A DNA stretch of 64,000 nucleotides from Candidatus Bathyarchaeota archaeon (lineage in GTDB: Archaea > Thermoproteota > Bathyarchaeia > TCS64): assembly GCA_018396865.1 (NCBI GenBank), contig JAGTRB010000004.1, positions 59,311-123,310 of the forward strand. The letters are read 5' to 3'. This document shows, piece after piece, positions 1 through 8,131 of the stretch. The position numbers were made by a program, and so were the translations under genes. Below the pieces are notes generated by a model. The model saw nothing but the letters and a program-made list of their open reading frames with translations, did not search any database and was not told where the DNA came from. Each line of letters opens with the position of its first letter. Position 1 is the first letter of the stretch.

Positions 1-239
1 TGTTTGAAGGAAGAGTTGTAAGAGACAAAATGGAAAGATCAGTTATCGTTAACATAGATTATTTGAAATATTATCCAAAGTATGAGAGATATGCGAGGAT
101 GAGAAGTAGAATACCCGCTCATAACCCTCCTTGCATAGGAGCTAAGACAGGAGACAGGGTCAAGATAATGGAGTGTAGACCTATAAGTAAGACAAAGGCC
201 TTCGTGGTAGTGGAGAAGGTGGAAGAAACAAATGTCTAA
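1..239 (+). CDS. rps17: 30S ribosomal protein S17, 5' truncated by window edge
   Basis: This is the C-terminal part of ribosomal protein S17, a primary 16S rRNA binder in the small subunit. The open frame runs from base 3 and reads [16 protein letters not shown], so the gene clearly continues upstream; the ATG at 30 is internal. The motif with PKYERY followed by [11 protein letters not shown] is the archaeal S17 signature, and [18 protein letters not shown] is the conserved C-terminal OB-fold strand. It overlaps the L14 start by 8 nt, as expected in a coupled ribosomal operon. Confidence 0.95.
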   Translation, partial: FEGRVVRDKMERSVIVNIDYLKYYPKYERYARMRSRIPAHNPPCIGAKTGDRVKIMECRPISKTKAFVVVEKVEETNV

Positions 240-651
240 GAGGATAAAGCGTAGGATAACTCCGAGGAGGAAGGTCTCTCCAGGACTAACCATCCGCTCA
301 CTTATAACTTGCGCAGATAACACCGGCGCCAGGAAGCTGAGGCTTATACAGGTGGTGGGGTACAAGGGAAGGAGGAGGAGGCTCCCCTTCGCTGGTGTTG
401 GTGACCTAGTGACCGTCTCAGTGAGGGAGGGAACCCCTGAGATGAGGCATAAGGTGCTCAGCGCGGTCATAATAAGGCAGAGGAAGCCCTACAGGCGCAG
501 AGACGGGAATTGGATACAGTTTGAGGATAACGCGGCCGTTATAATAACCCCAGATGGCATGTTACAGGGGTCAGACATAAAGGGACCAGTGGCGCGAGAG
601 GCCGTCGATAGATGGCCGAGGATAGGTGGAGTTGCGAAGATGATCGTGTGA
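232..651 (+). CDS. rpl14: 50S ribosomal protein L14
   Basis: Ribosomal protein L14 (uL14) of the large subunit, binding 23S rRNA at the subunit interface. The 139-aa product has the family hallmarks [17 protein letters not shown] near residue 26 and [20 protein letters not shown] at the C-terminus. The ATG at 232 lies inside the end of S17. A basic extension of about 20 residues precedes the core, typical of archaeal forms. It sits in the standard order S17-L14-L24-S4e. Confidence 0.97.
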   Translation: MSKRIKRRITPRRKVSPGLTIRSLITCADNTGARKLRLIQVVGYKGRRRRLPFAGVGDLVTVSVREGTPEMRHKVLSAVIIRQRKPYRRRDGNWIQFEDNAAVIITPDGMLQGSDIKGPVAREAVDRWPRIGGVAKMIV

Positions 652-663
652 AGGTGACATGAA

Positions 664-1041
664 ATGTCATCGAAGCCTTATAAAATTGATAAGATCTCAA
701 GGATCCGCCAAATAAATAGAAAGAGGCTCTCCGCCCCCTTGGCCCCCCCTCTAAGAACCCAACACGGTGTGAGATCAATCCCCGTGAGGGAGGGGGATAC
801 AGTCATGGTGGTCAAGGGAGATAGAAAGATGTCGGAGGGGCGAGTCATCAGGGTTGACCAGGAAAGGGGAAAAATATACGTTGAAGGGATAACACGCCAA
901 AGGCTTGACGGGAGAACCGTCCAGATCCCAATAAGCCCTCAAAACGTGATGATAACGAGGCTGAAACTAGACGATGAGTGGAGAAGAAGGATTTTGGAGA
1001 GGCGTGGATATAAGGCGGAGTTGGAGGGAAGGGCCAACTAG
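664..1041 (+). CDS. rpl24: 50S ribosomal protein L24 (KOW domain)
   Basis: Ribosomal protein L24 (uL24), an early assembly protein of the large subunit. The 125-aa protein has an archaeal N-terminal basic region (residues 1-40) followed by a KOW motif, REGDTVMVVKGDRK...GRVIRVD, at about residues 42-68. The ATG at 664 is preceded by AGGTGACAT, a good Shine-Dalgarno site. It is followed without a gap by S4e. Confidence 0.96.
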   Translation: MSSKPYKIDKISRIRQINRKRLSAPLAPPLRTQHGVRSIPVREGDTVMVVKGDRKMSEGRVIRVDQERGKIYVEGITRQRLDGRTVQIPISPQNVMITRLKLDDEWRRRILERRGYKAELEGRAN

Positions 1042-1776
1042 ATGGGCAAGAAGGGACCTACTAGACACCTGAAGAGGGAGGCCTCCCCCAGGATCTGGCC
1101 AATACCGAGGAAGAGGTTCGTCTGGGCGCCTAGGACCAGCCCAGGTCCCCACCCTATCGACGAGTCGATCCCTCTCCTCATTATGGTTCGAGACATCCTA
1201 GGATATGCTGAGACGGGAAGGGAGGCGAGGATAGTTATCAAGGAGGGGCAGATATTGGTGGATGGAAGGACCAGAAGGGATATCGGCTTCCCTGTGGGCA
1301 TAATGGATGTTGTAGAGATCCCGAAGGCGGGTCAGGCCTTCAGGGTCTTACCGGCCTCGAGGGAGAGGCTAAGGCTTCATCCTATAGGTGAGGAGGAGCT
1401 AAGATTCAAGCTCTGCAGGATCATCGGGAAGACAACTATAAAGGGGGGAAGGACTCAATTGAACCTCCACGATGGGAGGAATATACTCTTAGAGGATGGA
1501 GGAAGTGAGTACAAGCTCAATGACGTGATAAAACTTAGCATACCTGACCAGGAGATCTTAGATCACGTTAGGTTTGAGAAGGGAGCGAGGGCTTTGGTCA
1601 TAGGAGGGGGCTCTAGGGGTATGTATGGGTTAATAGTTGAGCTTAGAACTGAGCCTTGGAAGAGGAGAACTGCGGTCCTCAAAATACCTGGAAGAGAGGA
1701 GATAACGACGCTGGCAAGATACCTGTTCGCTGTGGGCTCAGAGAAGCCTCTGATATCTCTTCCAGGAGGGGAGTAA
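1042..1776 (+). CDS. rps4e: 30S ribosomal protein S4e
   Basis: Ribosomal protein S4e, found only in archaea and eukaryotes, which places the window in Archaea. The 244-aa product begins GKKGPTRHLKREASPRIWPI, the conserved rRNA-binding N-terminus, followed by an S4-like region (EGQILVDGRTRRDIGFPVG at about residues 74-92) and a C-terminal KOW-like region with GSRGMYGLIV. It starts on the base after the L24 stop and ends 2 nt before L5, so translation is coupled. Confidence 0.97.
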   Translation: MGKKGPTRHLKREASPRIWPIPRKRFVWAPRTSPGPHPIDESIPLLIMVRDILGYAETGREARIVIKEGQILVDGRTRRDIGFPVGIMDVVEIPKAGQAFRVLPASRERLRLHPIGEEELRFKLCRIIGKTTIKGGRTQLNLHDGRNILLEDGGSEYKLNDVIKLSIPDQEILDHVRFEKGARALVIGGGSRGMYGLIVELRTEPWKRRTAVLKIPGREEITTLARYLFAVGSEKPLISLPGGE

Positions 1777-1778
1777 GG

Positions 1779-2306
1779 ATGAGCATATCGGAAATCCAGA
1801 ACCCGATGAGGAGGCCGAAGCTCGGTAAGGTAGTAGTAAACATATCAGTAGGGGAATCCGGTCAACCCCTTGAGAGGGCGTCAACCATACTGGAGAACCT
1901 GACTGGACAGAGGCCCTCTCGGAGGGAGGCCAAACGAACGATAAGAGCCTTCGGTATAAGAAGAAGGGAACCAATAGCCTGTATGGTTACACTCAGGGGA
2001 GAGAGGGCGGTATTCTTTCTGAAGAGGGCTCTGGAGGCCATAGGGAACAGGATACCGCTTAAGAGCTTTGATCGGGAAGGTAACTTTGCTTTCGGGATAA
2101 AGGAGCACATAGATATTCCAGGCACCAGATACGAGCCCTCCCTTGGGATAACAGGCATGGATATAATAGTTCAGGTTGAGAGGCCCGGGTATAGGGTTGA
2201 GAGGAGGAGAAGGGGTCGTTCAAGGGTAGGAAGACATCACAGGATGACCCGTGAAGAGGCCGCAGAGTTTATAAAGAGTAGCTTCGGAACAGAGGTGGTC
2301 CCTTGA
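1779..2306 (+). CDS. rpl5: 50S ribosomal protein L5
   Basis: Ribosomal protein L5 (uL5), which binds 5S rRNA in the central protuberance. The open frame extends upstream into S4e, but the ATG at 1779 follows the S4e stop after AGGGGAGTAAGG and gives a 175-aa protein of archaeal L5 length. Family motifs are [19 protein letters not shown] at the N-terminus, [20 protein letters not shown] in the middle and [15 protein letters not shown] later. Its stop overlaps the S14 start. Confidence 0.96.
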   Translation: MSISEIQNPMRRPKLGKVVVNISVGESGQPLERASTILENLTGQRPSRREAKRTIRAFGIRRREPIACMVTLRGERAVFFLKRALEAIGNRIPLKSFDREGNFAFGIKEHIDIPGTRYEPSLGITGMDIIVQVERPGYRVERRRRGRSRVGRHHRMTREEAAEFIKSSFGTEVVP

Positions 2307-2458
2307 GCGAGAGGAAGGAGAAGAAGTATGGAAGGGGGAGCAGGCAGTGCAGAAGATGTGGAGCCCACGACGGCCTCATCAGAAGGTATGACCTAAACCT
2401 CTGCAGGAGGTGCTTTAGAGAGGTCGCGGAGGCTCTAGGATTCAAGAAGTATATGTGA
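2303..2458 (+). CDS. rps14: 30S ribosomal protein S14 (zinc-binding type)
   Basis: A 51-aa S14 (uS14), easily missed because it is short and starts at TTG (2303-2305), overlapping the L5 stop by 4 nt. The zinc site is two CxxC pairs: CRRC at residues 16-19 and CRRC at residues 34-37. The spacing and the downstream [13 protein letters not shown] match the archaeal zinc-containing S14. Its place between L5 and S8 is the conserved one. Confidence 0.95.
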   Translation: MSERKEKKYGRGSRQCRRCGAHDGLIRRYDLNLCRRCFREVAEALGFKKYM

Positions 2459-2464
2459 TCTGAA

Positions 2465-2854
2465 ATGACCACAGATCCACTAACGAATGCCCTAGAAACC
2501 ATAAAGGCAAACGAGGAGAGACATAAGAAAGAATGTGTCATCTATCCAGCTTCAAACCTTATCGGAAAGGTCCTCCGCCTGATCCAGTCTAAGGGATACG
2601 TTGGGGAGATAGAGTTCATAGATGACGGTCGCTCTGGAAAGTTCAGGGTACAGCTATTTGGTCGAATAAATGACTGCAAGGCCGTTAAGCCGCGCTTCTC
2701 GGTTAAGGCGAGGGATATAGAGCGTTGGGAGGAGAGATTCCTCCCTGGAAGAGGAATAGGATACCTAATAATATCAACATCCAAGGGAATAATCACTCAT
2801 GATGTAGCTAAAGAAAATGGAATAGGGGGAAAGATTTTAGCATACATTTATTAG
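2465..2854 (+). CDS. rps8: 30S ribosomal protein S8
   Basis: Ribosomal protein S8 (uS8), a central-domain 16S rRNA binder. The 129-aa product starts TTDPLTNALETIKANEERHK, the archaeal N-terminus, and ends with TSKGIITHDVAKENGIGGKI, the conserved rRNA-binding end. Codon use turns AT-rich in the last third, from about 2740, and this continues into L6. The L6 frame opens on the base after the stop. Confidence 0.96.
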   Translation: MTTDPLTNALETIKANEERHKKECVIYPASNLIGKVLRLIQSKGYVGEIEFIDDGRSGKFRVQLFGRINDCKAVKPRFSVKARDIERWEERFLPGRGIGYLIISTSKGIITHDVAKENGIGGKILAYIY

Positions 2855-3385
2855 GTGATTTATTTGATAAAGATCGAAGAAGAAGAGGTTAAAATTATGG
2901 AGGGCGTTGAAATATCAATTGAGGGTAATACGTTGAGAGTTAAAGGGCCTAAGGGGGAGTTGGTTAGAGCTTTTGATATAAATATGGTGAAAGAAGAAGA
3001 TGTAATAAAAATAAGTGCTTTAAATCCTAGGAGAAGAGAAATGGCAAAGGTTAAAACCGTAGCCGCTCATATTAGAAATATGATGAAGGGAGTTAAAGAG
3101 GGGTTTACCTACAAGATGAAAATAGTATATGTTCATTTTCCAATTAATGTTAAGGTTGAGGAGGGAAGGGTTATCATTCAGAACTTTCTAGGAGAAAGGA
3201 AGCCCAGAGAGGCCAAAATAGTGGGAGAAACAAAGGTTATGGTGAAAGGAGATGATATTATTTTAGAAGGAATAAACATTGAAGATGTCGGACAAACCGC
3301 TGCAAACATTCAACAAGCAACAAAGACTAAAAGAAAGGATCCTAGAAAATTTATAGATGGAATTTATGTGTATGAGAAGTCTTGA
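2855..3385 (+). CDS. rpl6: 50S ribosomal protein L6
   Basis: Ribosomal protein L6 (uL6), near the factor-binding site of the large subunit. The 176-aa product has GVEISIEGNTLRVKGPKGEL near residue 18 and GLGERK-type motif FLGERKPREAKIVG near residue 111, both diagnostic. The GTG at 2855 abuts the S8 stop; a TTG at 2864 would shorten the protein by three residues and cannot be excluded. The gene is strikingly AT-rich (AAA, ATA, TTA codons) compared with S4e, L5 and S5. Confidence 0.95.
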   Translation: MIYLIKIEEEEVKIMEGVEISIEGNTLRVKGPKGELVRAFDINMVKEEDVIKISALNPRRREMAKVKTVAAHIRNMMKGVKEGFTYKMKIVYVHFPINVKVEEGRVIIQNFLGERKPREAKIVGETKVMVKGDDIILEGINIEDVGQTAANIQQATKTKRKDPRKFIDGIYVYEKS

Positions 3386-3395
3386 GGTGGAGAAC

Positions 3396-3827
3396 TTGAG
3401 TTTTTCTATTAAAAAACTATTGAAGATAAAAAAATTTTTAGACAGCAAAAGACCCAATTTCGTTAGATCAGAATCATGGAGATATGCGAGAATTAAATCA
3501 AACTGGCGTAGACCAAGGGGTATAGATAATAAAATGAGGATGCGTGTCAAAGGTTGGCCATCCTCGCCCAATGTTGGGTATGGCTCCCCTAGACTGGTGA
3601 GGCATCTCCACCCATCCGGTTTAAAGGAGGTTAGGATCTCAAACGTCGAGGACCTGCTACTGGTGGATCCAGCGACCCAGGTAGCTAGGATAAGCGGAGG
3701 AGTTGGGGAGAGGAAGAGAGCGGCTATAGTGGAGGAGGCCATGAGGATGGGGATAAGAATTCTGAACCCCGGCGGGAAACCGGAAGTCGAGAAAGGACAG
3801 GAAGGGGTTGGAGAGGATGAAAAATGA
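3396..3827 (+). CDS. rpl32e: 50S ribosomal protein L32e
   Basis: Ribosomal protein L32e, specific to archaea and eukaryotes. The frame is open from 3357, but I choose the TTG at 3396: GAGGTGG at 3384-3390 is a good Shine-Dalgarno site with 6-nt spacing, and the 143-aa product then begins just before the conserved SKRPNFVRSESWRYARIKSN region. RRPRGIDNKMR and GYGSPRLVRHLHPSG follow. The first 150 nt are AT-rich and the rest turns GC-richer at about 3540, a sharp break inside one gene. Confidence 0.93.
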   Translation: MSFSIKKLLKIKKFLDSKRPNFVRSESWRYARIKSNWRRPRGIDNKMRMRVKGWPSSPNVGYGSPRLVRHLHPSGLKEVRISNVEDLLLVDPATQVARISGGVGERKRAAIVEEAMRMGIRILNPGGKPEVEKGQEGVGEDEK

Positions 3828-4282
3828 GCCTGAAGAGCCAGAGAAGGATCGCAGCCTCGATCCTTAACGTAGGCACGCACAGGGTCTGGATAGACCCTGA
3901 GAGAAGAGAGGACGTAGAGCTCGCCATAACCAGATCGGAGATAAGGAGGCTCATCCACGAGGGGGCTATAAAGGCAGCCCCCATTAAAGGGGAGAGCAGG
4001 TGGAGAGCCAAGAGACTGAAAGAGAAGAGGAGAAAGGGGCTTAGGAGAGGCCCAGGAACACGCAAGGGAGGAAGATACGCAACTATATCACGAAAGTCGA
4101 GATGGATGAGCAGGATAAGGGCTATAAGGGAAAGACTGCGCCTTTTGAGGGCCAGAAGGATAATCACCCCGACAACCTACAGGGAGCTATACCTAAAGGC
4201 GAAGGGAGGGGAGTTTAAGAGCATCTCCGATATGGAGAGGTATATCTCCCAGAGAGGATTAAGGAGGAAGACGTTTGGCTAA
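3824..4282 (+). CDS. rpl19e: 50S ribosomal protein L19e
   Basis: Ribosomal protein L19e, an archaeal and eukaryotic large-subunit protein with a long basic helix. The 152-aa product starts SLKSQRRIAASILNVGTHRVW and contains GRRRGPGTRKG-like RRGPGTRKGGRYAT, the family core. The ATG overlaps the L32e stop by 4 nt and the 3' end overlaps the L18 start by 8 nt. Confidence 0.96.
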   Translation: MSLKSQRRIAASILNVGTHRVWIDPERREDVELAITRSEIRRLIHEGAIKAAPIKGESRWRAKRLKEKRRKGLRRGPGTRKGGRYATISRKSRWMSRIRAIRERLRLLRARRIITPTTYRELYLKAKGGEFKSISDMERYISQRGLRRKTFG

Positions 4283-4871
4283 AGGTCCAGGGTACCGTGT
4301 ACCATATAGGAGAAGGAGAGAATTTAAGACAGATTATAGAAAGAGAAGGATCTTGGCAACATCGAAATATCCAAGATTTGTTGTAAGAATAACTAACAAA
4401 AATATAATTATTCAGATAATAAAAGCCGAAGTGAAAGGGGATCATTCTCTAATTCAGGCTCACTCCAAAGAGCTCGTAGAAAAATTCAATTGGAAGGGGG
4501 ATCCCAATAACACCTCTGCAGCATACCTGTTAGGTTTAATAGCCGGACTAAAGGCCCTAAGGGCGGAGATCGAGGCCACAATACCTGACATAGGTCTAAG
4601 GACCCCATCGAAGGGATCAAGGGTCTTCGCCGCCATAAAGGGGGCAAGGGATGCCGGATTGAAGATCCCCCTAGATGAGGCGATGGCTCCAGGTGAAGAT
4701 AGGATTACAGGTTCGCATGTGGCAGCCTACGGAAGTCTCCTCAAGGAAAAACCGGAGGTTTATGAGCGGCTATTCTCAAATTACCTAAGGAGAGGTTTAA
4801 AGCCCGAGGACATTCCAGAACACTTCGAAGAGGTCAAAAACAGGATAATGGAGGTTCTCGGAGTTGGGTGA
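4275..4871 (+). CDS. rpl18: 50S ribosomal protein L18
   Basis: Ribosomal protein L18 (uL18), the 5S rRNA partner. The 198-aa protein is of the long archaeal/eukaryotic L5e-like type, with PYRRRREFKTDYRKRRILA near residue 10, AAYLLGLIAGLKAL near residue 82 and a C-terminal EHFEEVKNRI. The start is a TTG at 4275 within the end of L19e. The first 200 nt are AT-rich and the remainder matches the GC-richer neighbours. Confidence 0.95.
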   Translation: MAKGPGYRVPYRRRREFKTDYRKRRILATSKYPRFVVRITNKNIIIQIIKAEVKGDHSLIQAHSKELVEKFNWKGDPNNTSAAYLLGLIAGLKALRAEIEATIPDIGLRTPSKGSRVFAAIKGARDAGLKIPLDEAMAPGEDRITGSHVAAYGSLLKEKPEVYERLFSNYLRRGLKPEDIPEHFEEVKNRIMEVLGVG

Positions 4872-4872
4872 G

Positions 4873-5508
4873 ATGGAGGAAGTTCGCAGATCAACCCTAG
4901 AGAGATGGACGCCTAGGACGAGGCTTGGGAGAATGGTCCTTGAGGGGAAGGTAACCACGCTTCAGGAGATCCTGCACGAAGGCTATAGGATAAAGGAGGT
5001 CGAGATCATAGATGTCCTGGTCCCCAACCTTAAGGAGGAGGTCATCGATCTAAGCCTGGTTCAGAAACAGACCGATGCTGGAGAACGCTCAAGATTCAGG
5101 GCTGTCGTCGCAGTAGGAAATGGAGAAGGTCTTGTAGGCCTTGGAATTGGAAAATCCTCAAGGGTTAGAAACGCCATAGAGAAGGGGATAACCCAGGCCA
5201 AGCTGAACATATACCCTATCCTCAGAGGGTGTGGAAGCTGGGAGTGCAGGTGTGGCGAGCCCCACTCACTCCCATTCAAGGTAACTGGAAGTAGGGGAGG
5301 GGTTGAGGTCACGCTCATACCAGGGCCCAAAGGGCTAGGCCTTGTCGCTGGAGAAACAGCTAAGATGATCCTCAGGCTTGCAGGGATAAAGGACTGCTGG
5401 TCGAGGGCTAGGGGGAACACGAAGACGAAGGTCTCATCGGCCTTGGCCACCTTCGAGGCCCTCAAAAACACCACTAGGACAATGACCCAGAGGGACTGGG
5501 CAAGATGA
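4873..5508 (+). CDS. rps5: 30S ribosomal protein S5
   Basis: Ribosomal protein S5 (uS5), involved in decoding accuracy. The N-terminal dsRBD-like domain contains SRFRAVVAVGNGEGLVGLG and the second domain contains GLGLVAGETAKMILRLAGI. I prefer the ATG at 4873 (211 aa): it follows GGAGTTGGGTGAG just after the L18 stop. A TTG at 4864 in frame is the alternative and would add three residues. The 3' end overlaps L30 by 4 nt. Confidence 0.96.
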   Translation: MEEVRRSTLERWTPRTRLGRMVLEGKVTTLQEILHEGYRIKEVEIIDVLVPNLKEEVIDLSLVQKQTDAGERSRFRAVVAVGNGEGLVGLGIGKSSRVRNAIEKGITQAKLNIYPILRGCGSWECRCGEPHSLPFKVTGSRGGVEVTLIPGPKGLGLVAGETAKMILRLAGIKDCWSRARGNTKTKVSSALATFEALKNTTRTMTQRDWAR

Positions 5509-5978
5509 GCGGTAAATGTCTCCTAGTCATACGCATAAGGGGTGGGGTAAACGCTCCAAGGCGTGTAGATGATACCCTAAAGATGCTCAGAGTGAGGATA
5601 AATCACGCCGCAACGATAATAGATGACAGACCAGAGTACCTGGGGATGCTCCAAAGAGTGAAGGACTGGGTGACCTGGGGCGAGGTGAGGCCTGAGACCA
5701 TAGAGATGCTCTTAGAGAAGAGGGGTAAAACGGAGGGGGGGCGTCCCCTAGAAGTCCAAACATTGAATGAGCTGGGGTTCTCCAGCATAAAGGATCTTGC
5801 CGAGGCCATAGCCGATGGAAGGATACAATTTTGGAAGCTGAAGGGGATAAAACCCTTCTTCAGGCTTCATCCACCGAAAAAGGGATTTAAAAGGAGCATC
5901 AAACGGTCATATATGGATAGAGGCGAACTCGGATATAGAGGAGAAGCAATAAACGAGCTTGCAGAGAGGATGTGTTAA
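5505..5978 (+). CDS. rpl30: 50S ribosomal protein L30
   Basis: Ribosomal protein L30 (uL30), archaeal long type (157 aa). The N-terminal core is LLVIRIRGGVNAPRRVDDTL, followed by MLRVRINHAATIID and GMLQRVKDWVTWGEV; the eukaryote-like C-terminal extension ends with the basic HPPKKGFKRSIKRSY. The ATG overlaps the S5 stop by 4 nt. It is the last gene before a 233-nt gap that separates L15 and secY from the upstream unit. Confidence 0.95.
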   Translation: MSGKCLLVIRIRGGVNAPRRVDDTLKMLRVRINHAATIIDDRPEYLGMLQRVKDWVTWGEVRPETIEMLLEKRGKTEGGRPLEVQTLNELGFSSIKDLAEAIADGRIQFWKLKGIKPFFRLHPPKKGFKRSIKRSYMDRGELGYRGEAINELAERMC

Positions 5979-6211
5979 GGAAATAATCGTAAAATCTATT
6001 CCTTAAAGTATAAAATATACTAATTAATTTTCATGGAATATTAACATAATGTCCTAATGGTTTTACGGCGATCTCAACATTTAAAAGGCCAAAAGAGGGC
6101 CGGTATAAATTTCAGGCCTACCGAAAGACTTGTCTAAAACCTCTACAGAGCGGATAAAAACCAACAAGTTTTTATTAAAAACATAAATCTTCAATACTCC
6201 GGTGCACGTAT
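5979..6211 (+). promoter_or_regulatory. Intergenic gap with promoter upstream of rpl15-secY
   Basis: This 233-nt AT-rich gap is unusual inside an otherwise overlapping ribosomal operon. The first part has T-rich runs that could end the upstream transcript. A TATA-like box, TTTATTAAAA at 6171-6180, lies about 32 nt before the L15 TTG, placing a start site near 6204. CCGGTG at 6199-6204 would serve as a weak Shine-Dalgarno site. I see no gene in the gap. Confidence 0.6.
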
Positions 6212-6640
6212 TTGCCCCACGGGAGGAGGAAGACAAGGAAGCTGAGGGGATCTAGGACACATGGCTATGGAAGGGTAGGTCAACATAGAAAATCGGGAGG
6301 GAGGGGGGGAAAGGGAAAGGCTGGAGGCAGAGATCACTTCTGGATAAGAACTGTTAAATATGAGCCCAACCGGTTCAGAAGGATAGGGTTTAAACCCCCA
6401 TCAAGGCTTGAGACTAGAGCGATTAACACTGGCGAGTTGGAAGAGCTCGTGAGAAGGGTGCTTGGAGCCGAGATGAGGGCGTCAGCTCTCCCAGAGCTGG
6501 ATCTCACAAGCCTCGGATACGACAAGCTCCTGGGAAAGGGAGATCTTAAAATCCCCCTGAAGATCAAGGTCTCCTCATACACCTCAATGGCTCGCGAGAA
6601 GGTCGAATCGGCAGGTGGGGAGATAGTAGAGCCTCAGTGA
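6212..6640 (+). CDS. rpl15: 50S ribosomal protein L15
   Basis: Ribosomal protein L15 (uL15), a late-assembly large-subunit protein. The 142-aa product opens PHGRRKTRKLRGSRTHGYGR with the glycine-rich region GGRGGKGKAGGRDH after it, the archaeal L15 signature. The start is a TTG at 6212; no ATG or in-frame GTG fits. It is the first gene of its own transcript and overlaps secY by one base (TGATG). Confidence 0.94.
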   Translation: MPHGRRKTRKLRGSRTHGYGRVGQHRKSGGRGGKGKAGGRDHFWIRTVKYEPNRFRRIGFKPPSRLETRAINTGELEELVRRVLGAEMRASALPELDLTSLGYDKLLGKGDLKIPLKIKVSSYTSMAREKVESAGGEIVEPQ

Positions 6641-8058
6641 TGCGAATGGGACGCTTCCTGGAATTATTCAAGCCCATCTCAAGGTTCATACCCGAGGTCA
6701 ATAAGCCTGAGAGGAGGATCAGCTTCAACGCCAGGCTGGCATGGACTGGGCTTGCCCTCGTCATATACCTAGTGATGTCAGAGATACCTCTATACGGCGT
6801 ATCCATGGGGCCTGAGAGCTCCGCCATGCTGACCTACAGGGTCATTTTCGCCTCAACGAGAGGAACTCTCATGGAGCTGGGTATAGGTCCCATCGTCACA
6901 GCCGGACTGATCATACAACTCCTCGCAGGAGCCAGGATGATCGAGGTGGACTTCTCAAACCCTGAGGACAGGGCCCTGTTTACAGCTGCAAGTAAGGTCT
7001 TCTCCCTCATAATGATCATGCTACAATCGGCGATATATATCATAAGCGGGGCCTTTGGAACAGTAACCTTCGGGATATCCGTCTTGATCTTCCTCCAGCT
7101 CCTTGCTTCAGGGATAATCATCATGCTCCTAGATGAGCTCCTCCAGAAGGGCTGGGGTATAGGGAGCGGAATAAGCCTATTCATAGTGGCGGGGATAGCC
7201 CAGAGGATCTGGTGGGATTCCCTGAGCTTCATCCCCGTTGGGGATGGAAAAAGGCTGGGAGCAATATTTGCCTTCTTCGAGAGCATAATCCTCGGGGAGC
7301 CCATCTGGAACTGGTTTCACAGGTCCGGGGGGTTCCCAGACATGATAGGCCTCATCACCACCATAACCGTCTTCGCCGTGGTGATATATGTTGAGGGGAT
7401 GAGGGTGGAGCTGCCTGTATCCCACTCGACATTCAGAGGATATAGGGGAAAGATGCCGATCAAGCTGCTTTACGTGTCCAATATCCCTGTAATATTCGCT
7501 TACGCCCTCTTCGCGAACATACAGCTAGGGTCTCAATTAATCTGGCAGAGGTGGAACCAGGACAACTCGAACTTCTGGCTAGGGCTGTTGGGAACATACA
7601 ACAGGTCTGAGAGAGGCCTCATGCCCACAGGAGGCCTAGTTTACTATGTTACGTCTCCCGGAGGGGTTGAGGCAATCTCCGCCGACCCAGTAAGGGTAAT
7701 TATATACATCTCTATAGTAGTATCAGTCTGCGTACTCTTCTCAAAGCTCTGGATAGAGGTGGGGGGGATGGGACCTGAGAAGGTGGCAGAGCAGTTGATA
7801 CAGTCGGGTATGCAGGTACCGGGCTTCAGGAGGAGCAAGGGGCCCATCGAGAGCCTCCTCAGAAGGTATATACCCACGATAACGATCCTTGGAGGCCTCC
7901 TTGTAGGCCTTATCTCCTCGGTCTCCGAGCTATTTGGGGTCTTCGGCTCCGGGATGGGGGCTCTGCTATGCGTAAGCATCCTATACCAGTTCTACCAGGT
8001 GATCATACAAGAGCAGATCGAGGATTTATACCCATTCCTCAGAGGAGCTCTTGGATGA
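6640..8058 (+). CDS. secY: Preprotein translocase subunit SecY
   Basis: SecY, the channel subunit of the Sec translocon in the cytoplasmic membrane. The 472-aa protein has about ten hydrophobic segments; the archaeal plug region follows the first of them (SEIPLYGVSM), and AGARMIEVDFSNPEDRALFT and VEGMRVELPVSHSTFRGYRG are conserved cytosolic loops. The ATG at 6640 overlaps the L15 stop; a GTG at 6637 and an ATG at 6646 are alternatives. No adk gene follows, unlike many archaeal clusters. Confidence 0.97.
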   Translation: MRMGRFLELFKPISRFIPEVNKPERRISFNARLAWTGLALVIYLVMSEIPLYGVSMGPESSAMLTYRVIFASTRGTLMELGIGPIVTAGLIIQLLAGARMIEVDFSNPEDRALFTAASKVFSLIMIMLQSAIYIISGAFGTVTFGISVLIFLQLLASGIIIMLLDELLQKGWGIGSGISLFIVAGIAQRIWWDSLSFIPVGDGKRLGAIFAFFESIILGEPIWNWFHRSGGFPDMIGLITTITVFAVVIYVEGMRVELPVSHSTFRGYRGKMPIKLLYVSNIPVIFAYALFANIQLGSQLIWQRWNQDNSNFWLGLLGTYNRSERGLMPTGGLVYYVTSPGGVEAISADPVRVIIYISIVVSVCVLFSKLWIEVGGMGPEKVAEQLIQSGMQVPGFRRSKGPIESLLRRYIPTITILGGLLVGLISSVSELFGVFGSGMGALLCVSILYQFYQVIIQEQIEDLYPFLRGALG

Positions 8059-8090
8059 TGGAGAGACAATAGGTTAAGTAAATGGCACCA

Positions 8091-8098
8091 TTTAAAAA
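8091..8098 (+). promoter_or_regulatory. TATA-like box for hisS
   Basis: TTTAAAAA at 8091-8098 lies between secY and hisS, about 27 nt before GGAGG at 8119-8123, which itself is 8 nt before the hisS GTG. This suggests that hisS has its own promoter with a very short leader. Confidence 0.45.
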
Positions 8099-8131
8099 TG
8101 CTTTTCAAATTGAATATCGGAGGCCTGAGAC

